Assembly (NCBI GenBank): GCA_965230215.1
Contig: CBDDKN010000002.1
Coordinates: forward strand, 434,001 to 498,000
Source of the DNA: RFSX01 sp965230215
Lineage (GTDB): Bacteria > Bacteroidota > Bacteroidia > Chitinophagales > Saprospiraceae
Direction: 5' to 3'
Length of the DNA stretch: 64,000 nucleotides
Shown here piece by piece: positions 28,834 through 37,019 of the stretch. The first letter of the stretch is position 1; every line of letters starts with the position of its first letter. The position numbers and the translations under genes are program-made. The notes beneath the pieces were generated by a model. The model made no database searches and was not told the DNA's origin. It saw only the letters and a program-made list of their open reading frames with translations.

Positions 28834-28905
28834 GTTAATTTCGGATTAAACTCTTTGTTCAGACTACGGGGAAGGGGAATCGTAAATGTGGAAAGGATCT
28901 ATATC

Positions 28906-29574
28906 TTATACCAGTTGGTTTTCTAATGCAAATTTTATCAGGTTAATGGTGTTTCTTACACCCAGCTTACGCATAATATTCTTCCTGTGAACACCAACAG
29001 TCTGATCACTGATAAATAATTCCTTGGCAATCTCTTTGTTGTTTTTTGCCTGAGTTATCAGTTCCAATACTTCATGTTCTCTGGAAGTCAATTTTTGCTT
29101 TATAACAAAACGATCTTCATAATTGGATTTGCGATGTCCCAATATTCTCTTTCCGTTTGGCGGAGTGATATGCAAGCCAGGAGCCAGATAAGTATTGCCT
29201 TCCAATACTTCCTCAATAGCATTGAGCAAATCATTTTCGCTATTGGATTTCAGAATATAACCATCAGCACCATTCTTCATGGCTTGGCCCACGAACTTGT
29301 AATCACCGTAAGCTGTAAGCACCAAAATTTTAACTTGCTTGAATTGCTTTCGAATGCGTGGGATTAATTCCAGGCCATCTTCATCAGGAAGATTCAAATC
29401 CAGAATTACCAAATCTGTAGATAAATTTTTGTGTAGGAAAAGCATCAAACCCTCGGCTGTACTTTCTTCACCCATGATATTGACATTGGGATCGTCAATG
29501 TTATTAAAATATGCTTTCAAGCCCAATCTAAACAGACCTTGGGCATCTACCAAAACGCTATTTATTGCAGACAT
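28906..29574 (-). CDS. LuxR/NarL-type response regulator, orphan
   Basis: 222 residues. The receiver domain spans about 1-125 with phospho-acceptor D59 (LVILDLNLPDEDG), T87 (VLTAYG) and K109 (YILKS). The C-terminal LuxR helix-turn-helix is at about 160-222 (LTSREHEVLELI, KEIAKELFISDQTVGVHRKNI). The usual acidic pair at the first strand is reduced to one Asp (LVDAQGLFR: D10, then A11), which may weaken magnesium binding and phosphorylation. No histidine kinase is nearby. It lies 101 bases upstream of the third HYR gene on the same strand, so it could control or be cotranscribed with that gene (inference). Dyads with TATACCC halves lie upstream of its start. Confidence 0.92.
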   Translation of the reverse strand: MSAINSVLVDAQGLFRLGLKAYFNNIDDPNVNIMGEESTAEGLMLFLHKNLSTDLVILDLNLPDEDGLELIPRIRKQFKQVKILVLTAYGDYKFVGQAMKNGADGYILKSNSENDLLNAIEEVLEGNTYLAPGLHITPPNGKRILGHRKSNYEDRFVIKQKLTSREHEVLELITQAKNNKEIAKELFISDQTVGVHRKNIMRKLGVRNTINLIKFALENQLV

Positions 29575-29608
29575 TTGGATTATCTTGTTATAAAATTCGT
29601 TATATCCA

Positions 29609-29718
29609 GGTATACATAATATACCCAGTTCAATGGCATAGAAGCAAAACTGATGCCAAGTTTTAAAATTACTGCAAATACCGTATTAATGGTAACATAT
29701 ACCCAAAAAAGGGTATAT
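29609..29718. repeat. Repeated TATACCC-type dyads upstream of the response regulator
   Basis: Two dyads lie in the 159-base gap before the regulator. One is GGTATA/TATACC at 29609-29625 with a five-base centre. The other is ATATACCC/GGGTATAT at 29697-29718 with a six-A centre. The second is downstream of the glycosylasparaginase stop, but its T-run sits in the loop, so it is not a classic terminator. They are possible binding sites for the regulator itself. Confidence 0.4.
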
Positions 29719-29733
29719 AAATCTTGTTGTGAT

Positions 29734-30681
29734 TCAGATGAGATAAGAAGATTCCAAGACAGATAAACCATTTGACCCCGCCACTGCATAATTAAAACCT
29801 TTGCGTAAAGCATAGGCTCCCACCCTACCAGATTTATCCAAGGCAATGAGTCCAACCTGTCTGTTTTCTACATTATAGGTCTTAGCAATGCGTTTGATAG
29901 CTTCCATACAGGCCGTCTCAGGGTGCCTGCCTTGTCGCATCAGTTCAACAACCAAAAAGGCGCTGCATGACTGCATTATCAATTCACCATATCCAGTAGC
30001 TGTGGCTGCCCCATATTCATTATCAACAAATAGTCCTGAGCCAATTATAGGTGAGTCCCCCACCCTGCCAGGCATCTTGAAAGCCAATCCGGAGGTAGAG
30101 CATGCACCGGAAAGATTGGCTTTAGAGTTTCTGGCTATCAAACCAATCGTGTCATGCCTTTCACTGTTAACTTTGGGGTTGTAGATGGCTTTTTCAAGCC
30201 ACTTTTCGTATGCTTTTATGGATTTATCTGTGGACAAATCATTCTTGGTAAATCCATTGTTTAATGCAAACTCTTGTGCCCCATCTCCGGCCATCATTAC
30301 ATGTGGCGTTAACTCCATCACTTTACGTGCAACTGATACAGCATTCTTTATCTCTCGTAGATAACAAACAGAGCCAGCATTGCCCTTTTCGTCCATTATA
30401 CAAGCATCCAGACTGGCCCGGCCAGAATTATCAGGAAAACCACCATATCCCACTGAAGTATCATCCGGATTATTTTCGACACTATTAACGCCAATTTCTA
30501 TGGCATCTAAAAGCGCATCAGGATTTGTATCAAGCATTGATTTGGCAATGGCGACGGCTTCTGAATTATTCCATGTAGCTACCACTACATTATCCTGTTC
30601 TTCGGATTCCAACTTTGGTCCAAGTAGAGATGCAAGCAGCGTAGTCGCTGAAATCTTATTGAAATATCGTCTGTTTAGCAT
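29734..30681 (-). CDS. Glycosylasparaginase (N4-GlcNAc-L-asparaginase family, Ntn hydrolase)
   Basis: 315 residues. The Ntn-hydrolase cleavage site is at RHDTIGLIA: self-cleavage before T178 would free the catalytic Thr of the beta chain. Other family marks are GGFPDNSGRASLDACIM, TSGLAFKMPGRVGDSPIIG and ATATGYGE. The family cuts the GlcNAc-Asn bond after protein breakdown, and some members act on isoaspartyl peptides. The N-terminus NRRYFNKISATTLLASL resembles a twin-arginine export signal, suggesting a periplasmic enzyme as in flavobacterial homologues. The gene stands alone on its strand between the regulator and peroxidase genes. Confidence 0.9.
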   Translation of the reverse strand: MLNRRYFNKISATTLLASLLGPKLESEEQDNVVVATWNNSEAVAIAKSMLDTNPDALLDAIEIGVNSVENNPDDTSVGYGGFPDNSGRASLDACIMDEKGNAGSVCYLREIKNAVSVARKVMELTPHVMMAGDGAQEFALNNGFTKNDLSTDKSIKAYEKWLEKAIYNPKVNSERHDTIGLIARNSKANLSGACSTSGLAFKMPGRVGDSPIIGSGLFVDNEYGAATATGYGELIMQSCSAFLVVELMRQGRHPETACMEAIKRIAKTYNVENRQVGLIALDKSGRVGAYALRKGFNYAVAGSNGLSVLESSYLI

Positions 30682-30742
30682 GGTATATTTATCTGAGCTA
30701 TGCAGAAGATAAAATAGTAAAATATCGGGAAATGAAAGGTAA

Positions 30743-32638
30743 TTATTCTTTTACCAACTTGACAATACCGAATTGATCTTCAGATTCGATCAATACATTG
30801 TAAAGCCCTCTTGGCCAGAATGTTTCAAGATCTAACTCAACCACATTTCTGCCTTCAACAAGATTGGCTTCAAATGATCTCATAAGCTGACCAGTTGCAT
30901 TGAGGATACTGATTTTAGCAGTTCTTTCTGTCTCTGAGCGAATCTTCAGTGTAGTCTGATCGTACGCCGGATTCGGGAAAACAGCTGCAGCCAATGGTTC
31001 ATCAGCTATTAATGGACCATCAGGAATGTCTTCATGAGGCATTGCAAAGAACAGATCTTTCTGCATGATAGAAAGATCAGAATTTCTCATTAGGACATCA
31101 TATAACTTGGTACTCTTTATCTCGGCGATCTGATCATCTGTAAAAGCTGGATCATTCTCATAATAGAATCTATCTCCATCTCTTAAAACCTGGAATTGAG
31201 ATTCGATGATACGCATCACCAATTCACCGAATATAGATCCATTCTGATGACGTTCAGCCAACATGCCTACCCAAGGGTCTATGCTGTTAACATCTTCATA
31301 TAGTTCTGATAGCGCAGCTGCGTCTTCCGGACTTGACGTGAAATCAGTGAAGTCCTTGATGACTGTAAGTCCAAAGTCACTTCTAATTGTATTGTAGTCG
31401 CTTAAACCGCGGTCTCTTCCTCTAAAGATGTTAATAGATGCCAAATCCATACCTCCAGAACCAGGCGCTCCGAATAAGAAATTACGAAGATCATCGATTA
31501 CTCTGCAATCAAGTTTCTGCATGACCTGTGTACCCATGCCCTTGAAGAATGGATCAATCCCTCCAGAGTGAACTACAGCCATTGGATTGAAGAATGCATC
31601 TTTAAGATTCATGCTGCCATCTGGCAGTTCATCACCCGCATTATCCATGCGCAGCAAATCGCTGTTGATAAGTGTATGTCCAATTCTGAATGCAGCTGCT
31701 GAGAATTCGTTGAATATGGCAGGGTTCATATCATCTTGATATCCTGCATAGTCAGGCAAGGTAAGTCCCATTGCTGGCAGCCATTCATAAAAAGTTATAT
31801 TCTGAATATACGCGCCTACTCTTCTTCTCGCAGCTTGGTACAATTGCTCATCAGACCAGTTAGGGTGTGCTACTTTTAATTCATCACACAATCTGTTGTG
31901 CTCCCTGACAAAAATTGTATGAATTCCAATGAGGAGCGGATTTTCATTGGCTCTGATATCGCCTGCTACGAAGTATCTTGATAGCAATCTTGTATCATCA
32001 GCCATGAAAGGTGCATCCGGATCTACCGGCGCATCGAATTCTCCAGTTGTGGTATTCCATGGTAGAAGATCACCAGATGATGTTTTTAATTTTCCTTCTG
32101 AAAAAGTACGCAGCCAATCTGCTGTTTGCTGATTGCTGCCATAAACAGCAGAACCATCAATAAAAGCAGAAATCTCATTTATATACTGTCGGGGATTATC
32201 TGGAGAAGTTCCTGTCCCTTCTTCAAATTTATTACGCGCTGTGAATATGAAATCGTTAGGTGCAAAAAATTGGTCATCCGCCGGTACACTCAACAATACA
32301 GTTTGAGCCGGATCATTTTCAGTCAGCGTGATATCATGGTCTATGAATTGTCCAAATACCCAAACGAAATCAGAGAGGTTGTAATCATCAAGTATGCTTT
32401 CTCTCTGATCGAAAAGCATATTGCTTATAACTCTTGGTTCTGGAAGATTATCATCATTGATTTGTCCCATGTCGTCAACATAGTTGACTGTAGATACTCT
32501 TAAGGTAGGTGAATGGGCAGCACCCCATTCTCTGTTGAGAAGGTTGTTACCATAGCCATCTATGGTTCGGTTCTCCTGGCCATAACTTGCAAAACAGAAC
32601 AGTATCAAACACGCACTCGCTAGGACATTTTTAAGCAT
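30743..32638 (-). CDS. Secreted animal-type heme peroxidase, T9SS type A
   Basis: 631 residues. A signal peptide (MLKNVLASACLILFCFASYGQ) fixes the start at 32638; an in-frame ATG at 32824 would add 62 residues ahead of it and looks spurious. Peroxidase-cyclooxygenase family marks are visible: distal His H101 in FGQFIDHD, HTIFVREHNRL, proximal heme ligand H321 in FRIGHTLI, and the NIFRGRDRGLSDYN segment. The last about 85 residues form a T9SS type A domain (VFPNPAYDQTTL...GLYNVLI...IVKLVKE). It is expected at the cell surface or outside, oxidising halides or phenols with hydrogen peroxide. An exact -7 element lies 63 bases upstream of this start. Confidence 0.93.
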   Translation of the reverse strand: MLKNVLASACLILFCFASYGQENRTIDGYGNNLLNREWGAAHSPTLRVSTVNYVDDMGQINDDNLPEPRVISNMLFDQRESILDDYNLSDFVWVFGQFIDHDITLTENDPAQTVLLSVPADDQFFAPNDFIFTARNKFEEGTGTSPDNPRQYINEISAFIDGSAVYGSNQQTADWLRTFSEGKLKTSSGDLLPWNTTTGEFDAPVDPDAPFMADDTRLLSRYFVAGDIRANENPLLIGIHTIFVREHNRLCDELKVAHPNWSDEQLYQAARRRVGAYIQNITFYEWLPAMGLTLPDYAGYQDDMNPAIFNEFSAAAFRIGHTLINSDLLRMDNAGDELPDGSMNLKDAFFNPMAVVHSGGIDPFFKGMGTQVMQKLDCRVIDDLRNFLFGAPGSGGMDLASINIFRGRDRGLSDYNTIRSDFGLTVIKDFTDFTSSPEDAAALSELYEDVNSIDPWVGMLAERHQNGSIFGELVMRIIESQFQVLRDGDRFYYENDPAFTDDQIAEIKSTKLYDVLMRNSDLSIMQKDLFFAMPHEDIPDGPLIADEPLAAAVFPNPAYDQTTLKIRSETERTAKISILNATGQLMRSFEANLVEGRNVVELDLETFWPRGLYNVLIESEDQFGIVKLVKE

Positions 32639-33096
32639 CTTGCCTATTAATTTATGCTCACGGAATATATTCCTAAAGTTGGTTTTCAAATAATGAACCT
32701 CAAATATAATAAAGGACAAGTTATTTATTGTTAAAAATTGCTGATAAATGGGGCGTAAAATTTGCTTCGCAGAATTGCATGCAAATTCGGAGAGGGTCTT
32801 GGGGGAATTTCTAGGCGTTTTCAAATCAAAAGCATTTTGGCTTTCAATACATATTATATACTTTTATAATGTGTATTTGTTTTAAATTGAGAACCTTAAA
32901 TTGGGTTAATACACTTAACCATGGACTAAAAATCATGCCAAATTCCTCAAATAGTGTTTGATTAACACAAGACCATTATCATTTCTTGGAATCATTCTAA
33001 ACAAGTTTTTGGAAGAATTACGACAAATAATAAGGGGTGTTTGGAGTTGAAATTGTCATATAACTAGAGAATAAATTCAAATCGCTAATCGCGACT
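32639..33096. other. Divergent intergenic region, peroxidase / 33097 gene
   Basis: 458 bases without a supported gene. It contains the peroxidase -7 element (32701-32708), a ten-base palindrome TTGCATGCAA at 32775-32784 and a wider AATTTGC/GCAAATT dyad at 32759-32787. No exact TAnnTTTG was found close before the 33097 start. Confidence 0.45.
32701..32708 (-). promoter_or_regulatory. -7 element of the peroxidase gene
   Basis: The reverse strand reads TATATTTG, an exact TAnnTTTG match, giving a leader of roughly 55-60 bases before the ATG at 32638. A -33 TTTG at the usual spacing is not evident. Its position supports the downstream start choice. Confidence 0.45.
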
Positions 33097-36000
33097 TTGT
33101 ACAAGTTAGATTTCATATTGCTCAGTTACAGAATCACGTTGTTCTGTGCCAGGATAATGCTATTGTTAGTCTTCTCCCAAACCCTGTATGGGCAAACACC
33201 AAACAATCCTAAAGCATCACAGGCCAATATTAAAATTGTAATGCTCGATGGCGTTACAGATACCACAATAACAGAGAAATACACCATTGTACCATCAAGT
33301 ATTGTGTTTCAAGGTGTTTCCCAATCGAAAGTTTCGTATACCATCCGAAACAATCAAATAGATATCAAAAACCTTCCAGAGTCAGTCCAATCCATCAGTT
33401 ACAGGATATTCGATTTCAATGTGTTCGAGTCATCCTCTGCATTAAATCCGAAGGAAGTCAGTAGAGATGAACGTATTATGTTGCTTAAACCCAATAAAGA
33501 AGACAGTGATAATGAGCGGAAGTTAATATCCTCTTCTGAATTGCAATACAGAGGTAATTTTACAAGAGGAATAAGTTTCGGTAATACGCAGGATGTGGTT
33601 CTTAACTCCAACCTAAACCTGCAACTTTCAGGAGATCTTGGAAACGGACTCATTTTAACCGCTGCTATATCAGATGAGAACATTCCACTTCAACCAGAAG
33701 GAAATACCCAGGTGTTGCAGGAATTCAACAAGATTTTTATTGAAATAGAAAAGGACAATACGCAGGTTATTGCCGGTGATTATGAAATCGGACGCCCGAA
33801 TAGTCATTTCATGAATTATTTTAAAAAATTGAAAGGTATTTCTGTTACCAACAGGCAAGCCATCAATTCTGAGTGGTATACAGAAAACAAAGCCAGTTTT
33901 GCAGTAAGCCGAGGCAAGTTCCGCCGTGTTTTCTTACAAATACAAGAAGGCAACCAAGGGCCATATCGTCTGGAAGGAGAAAACGGAGAAATATTTATCC
34001 AGGTGCTTTCTGGTACTGAAAAAATCTGGGCGGATGGCCAACTGCTTCAAAGGGGAGAGAACAATGACTATATAATTGACTATAACAGGGCTGAAATTCG
34101 ATTCACACCAAAGCGTATCATTACAGCCAATCTCAGGATCATTGTTGAGTTTGAATATGCTGTCCAGAACTATCTGCGTTCTCTTATTGCGACAGAAAGT
34201 GTGGTCAGCAATAATAAATGGACCTTCAGATTCAACTCATACAGTGAACAAGACAGCAAATCCACATCAGGAAACATAGAGCTGGACAGTACAGATCTGC
34301 GCATATTGCGAGAAGGCGGTGACAATGAAACCTTTAGGTCCGGCATATTCCAACTGGATGAAAACACCACAGATAATACAGTGACATACAGACTGAATAA
34401 TGGCATTCTAAGTTATGCTCCTTCTGACAGCAGCAATGTGTTTGGGGCCAGATTCAGCAACTTTGGCAACAATGCAGGAGATTATATTATTGACTCTGAA
34501 GCAGGTGCCAATGGACGCGTGTATAGATATGTGGGAGAAAATCAAGGCAGCTTCCTGCCGCTTATCAACCTGATTCCTCCAGAACAAAAACAGTTGTTTA
34601 CTGCATCCGGTGAAGTTATGATAACGGATAGCACAAGAGTTTTTGTTGAAACAGCACTCAGCTCCCTCGACAGGAACAGATTTTCAGAAATTGACAATGA
34701 GGATAATACAGGTAGCGCCCTGACTGCCAGAATTACTGACACACGGCAATTGTCTGACAAATATCATCTCGAATCGGATATACGATATGAATATACCTCT
34801 CAAAACTTCCAATTCCTTAATCCATTTAGGGTACCCGAATTTAACAGGGATTGGAACCTTGATATGTTTGAAGAACGCAACACTCAGAAGTATGTAAACG
34901 GTCAATTAAAATTCGGAGATAAACAGAGTGACATTTATTATAATATTCAAAGCTTTTCAGATCAGAATAACTATACCGGTATAAGACACATCCCAAGGTT
35001 AAAGCATGTGAGCAAAAAATTAAATATAGATATGAGGGGGGATTGGCTATCTGCGGAATATAACAACATTGAAAGCAATTTCTCGAGACCAAGAATAAAT
35101 GCAAAATACGAAGTCATTGATGATCAACTTGAACTTGGCTTTTATCTGGAAAAGGAAAAAAACACTTTCCTTACAGATGCAGATACATTAAGCAATGCCA
35201 GCTTCAATTATGATCTGTATCGATTCCATATAAACAACAGACTTTCCGACAAACATGCTGTTGAACTGGCTTATTCCACACGGACTGACGATCGTATTAT
35301 TAACGGATCACTTCAACGCGTTACCGAGGGTCAAAACATAGAGCTTAAAGGTTTTTGGAATGAAGGAAATACTTCACAGCTTCAGTGGCAATTGGCGCTA
35401 AGAGATTTTGAAGTAGAAGAAGAGTTTCTTGAATTTGAGCAAGCCAAAAAAGCATTTATCGGGAACGTTGATCATAAGTTGTCCATACTTAGCAAAGCCC
35501 TGAGTATCAACAGTTACTATGAATCAAACACGGGTCAGGAACCCAGACTTGAATTTCAATACGTCCAGGTTCAGCAAGGAGAAGGAAGTTATATCTGGAA
35601 TGATTATAATATGGATAGTATCCAGCAGATTAATGAGTTTGAAATTGCCCCTTTTTCCGACTTGGCATCATTCGAAAAAATAAGTGTTTTTAACAATGAA
35701 TTTATCTCGACAAACAGACAAGTTTTAAACCAGTCTATAAGATTTAATCCAAAGCGCATACAATCATTACGTGACAAGTGGTTGGGCCGAATTTACTTTT
35801 TCAGCCGTTACAGAATTGATCAGAAAAACCAGAGTCAGGGAGGCCAGTTTTTTAATTTCATAGATTTTGATCACAATTCTGATGAACTCGTGTCGTATAG
35901 CTCATCTTTTGATCACACCTTGTTTTTGAACAGGGGTCAGCCGGAATGGGATGTACAATTATCCTATAGAAGCATACATAATAAATCAAACCAAATTTCT

Positions 36001-36543
36001 GGAGCCGAACAACGCCAGAATAAGGAGTATTTTGCCAGAACCAGGCTAAACCTGCACAAACAATTGGATCTGTTGTTGGCCTATACTGATGGAATTCTGA
36101 TCAGACGATCGGAAAACTTCAATAATCAAAACTTTGATATAGACTCAAGAAAGTATGACCTCCAACTCAATTTCAGACCAAGTTCAAAATTCAGGCTTAT
36201 CGGTAAAACCAATTTTGAAAAGCGGAATAATGCTTTGGGAAGTGAAAATGAAAATGCCAATATCCTTACTAGCGGAATAGAATTGAGTTGGCGACAAACC
36301 AGCACTTCGAATCTGGAGTTCAATTTTGATTTGGTAAGCATCAACTTTGAAGGCGATGCTAATTCACCAGTTGCCTTTGAAATGCTCAAGGGCTTGGATA
36401 ATGGAAGCAATATCCTGATCGGTCTGAATTATACCAGGCGTGTTTCTAAATCCATCGATTTGATCCTTTTATACAATGGCCGAAAACCTGCTGAAAATCC
36501 TCTTATAAATACGGCAAGTGTGCAGATGAGAGCCATATTTTAA
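33097..36543 (+). CDS. Conserved large outer-membrane beta-barrel-type protein of unknown function
   Basis: 1148 residues from a TTG start. The start is uncertain; the first ATG, at codon 21, leaves only a short signal (MLLLVFSQTLYGQ). I recall the segment LQLSGDLGNGLILTAAISD-ENIPLQPEGNTQ, then IAGDYEIGRPNSHFMNYFKK, from large uncharacterised Bacteroidota proteins, but cannot name a family. From about 360 on there are alternating amphipathic strands with aromatic turns, and the chain ends MRAIF with a terminal Phe, as expected for an outer-membrane beta-barrel. No T9SS signal or plug domain was recognised. It stands alone between a divergent gene and a terminator. Confidence 0.75.
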   Translation: MYKLDFILLSYRITLFCARIMLLLVFSQTLYGQTPNNPKASQANIKIVMLDGVTDTTITEKYTIVPSSIVFQGVSQSKVSYTIRNNQIDIKNLPESVQSISYRIFDFNVFESSSALNPKEVSRDERIMLLKPNKEDSDNERKLISSSELQYRGNFTRGISFGNTQDVVLNSNLNLQLSGDLGNGLILTAAISDENIPLQPEGNTQVLQEFNKIFIEIEKDNTQVIAGDYEIGRPNSHFMNYFKKLKGISVTNRQAINSEWYTENKASFAVSRGKFRRVFLQIQEGNQGPYRLEGENGEIFIQVLSGTEKIWADGQLLQRGENNDYIIDYNRAEIRFTPKRIITANLRIIVEFEYAVQNYLRSLIATESVVSNNKWTFRFNSYSEQDSKSTSGNIELDSTDLRILREGGDNETFRSGIFQLDENTTDNTVTYRLNNGILSYAPSDSSNVFGARFSNFGNNAGDYIIDSEAGANGRVYRYVGENQGSFLPLINLIPPEQKQLFTASGEVMITDSTRVFVETALSSLDRNRFSEIDNEDNTGSALTARITDTRQLSDKYHLESDIRYEYTSQNFQFLNPFRVPEFNRDWNLDMFEERNTQKYVNGQLKFGDKQSDIYYNIQSFSDQNNYTGIRHIPRLKHVSKKLNIDMRGDWLSAEYNNIESNFSRPRINAKYEVIDDQLELGFYLEKEKNTFLTDADTLSNASFNYDLYRFHINNRLSDKHAVELAYSTRTDDRIINGSLQRVTEGQNIELKGFWNEGNTSQLQWQLALRDFEVEEEFLEFEQAKKAFIGNVDHKLSILSKALSINSYYESNTGQEPRLEFQYVQVQQGEGSYIWNDYNMDSIQQINEFEIAPFSDLASFEKISVFNNEFISTNRQVLNQSIRFNPKRIQSLRDKWLGRIYFFSRYRIDQKNQSQGGQFFNFIDFDHNSDELVSYSSSFDHTLFLNRGQPEWDVQLSYRSIHNKSNQISGAEQRQNKEYFARTRLNLHKQLDLLLAYTDGILIRRSENFNNQNFDIDSRKYDLQLNFRPSSKFRLIGKTNFEKRNNALGSENENANILTSGIELSWRQTSTSNLEFNFDLVSINFEGDANSPVAFEMLKGLDNGSNILIGLNYTRRVSKSIDLILLYNGRKPAENPLINTASVQMRAIF

Positions 36544-36546
36544 AAA

Positions 36547-36574
36547 AAAGGAAGCACTTCCAGATGCTTCCTTT
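36547..36574. terminator. Bidirectional intrinsic terminator
   Basis: A ten-pair stem (36547-36556 with 36565-36574) and eight-base loop are flanked by an A-run and Ts. It lies between convergent genes ending at 36543 and 36596. Confidence 0.8.
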
Positions 36575-36595
36575 CAGGATAACTCAATCTCGGTG

Positions 36596-36829
36596 TTACT
36601 TGGCCATTTCTTTTAACATAGGACCGAGATAACCACGCACCAGATCTTCTAGTGAACTAGATTTAATAATTGTAATACAAGTCTCATTTTCAGAAGTAGC
36701 GTACTTCAAGAGTGCCAGCTTATCACCTGGCTGTATATCCAATGACTTTCTCAAGTCTTTGGGTAATACAAGTTGTCCCCTATCGTCACAACTTACGATT
36801 GCTTCTATGCTGAAACTTGGTTTACTCAA
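36596..36829 (-). CDS. AbrB/MazE/SpoVT-type DNA-binding protein
   Basis: 77 residues. The swapped-hairpin fold signature is IVSCDDRGQLVLPKDLRKSLDIQPGDKLALLK, followed by a short C-terminal tail (LEDLVRGYLGPMLKEMAK). Proteins of this size are antitoxins or small transition-state-type regulators. No toxin ORF adjoins, so a stand-alone regulator is more likely. It is divergent from the metalloprotease gene, with a T-rich tract between them. Confidence 0.85.
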   Translation of the reverse strand: MSKPSFSIEAIVSCDDRGQLVLPKDLRKSLDIQPGDKLALLKYATSENETCITIIKSSSLEDLVRGYLGPMLKEMAK

Positions 36830-36995
36830 TTTGTTATTTCTGGAACAAATATAGTCAGTAATTTCTTATTTATCAGCTTTTTTTGATTTTTCTGATTTTT
36901 CACATTTTTACAATTCAACTTTATTTGGTGTCAATCTGTTAGAAGTCTGTCCGCATAACAACATCGCGGATGTTATACTCATAGTTTTAGCTTCA

Positions 36996-37003
36996 TATAT
37001 TTG
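36996..37003 (+). promoter_or_regulatory. -7 element of the metalloprotease gene
   Basis: TATATTTG, an exact TAnnTTTG match, lies 16 bases before the ATG at 37020 and implies a very short leader. An AACATC/GATGTT dyad with a three-base centre (36960-36974) lies at the -33 area. Confidence 0.45.
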
Positions 37004-37019
37004 CGAAAAATCAGGTTAA

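Noticed and set aside
29697..29718. Intrinsic terminator of the glycosylasparaginase gene
   Set aside because: The T-run is inside the loop and not after the stem.
32639..32824. N-terminal extension of the peroxidase
   Set aside because: It would bury the signal peptide behind 62 residues and cover the -7 element at 32701-32708.
36596..36829. HgcAB-associated mercury-methylation regulator
   Set aside because: The fold resembles that annotation, but no hgcA or hgcB is present.
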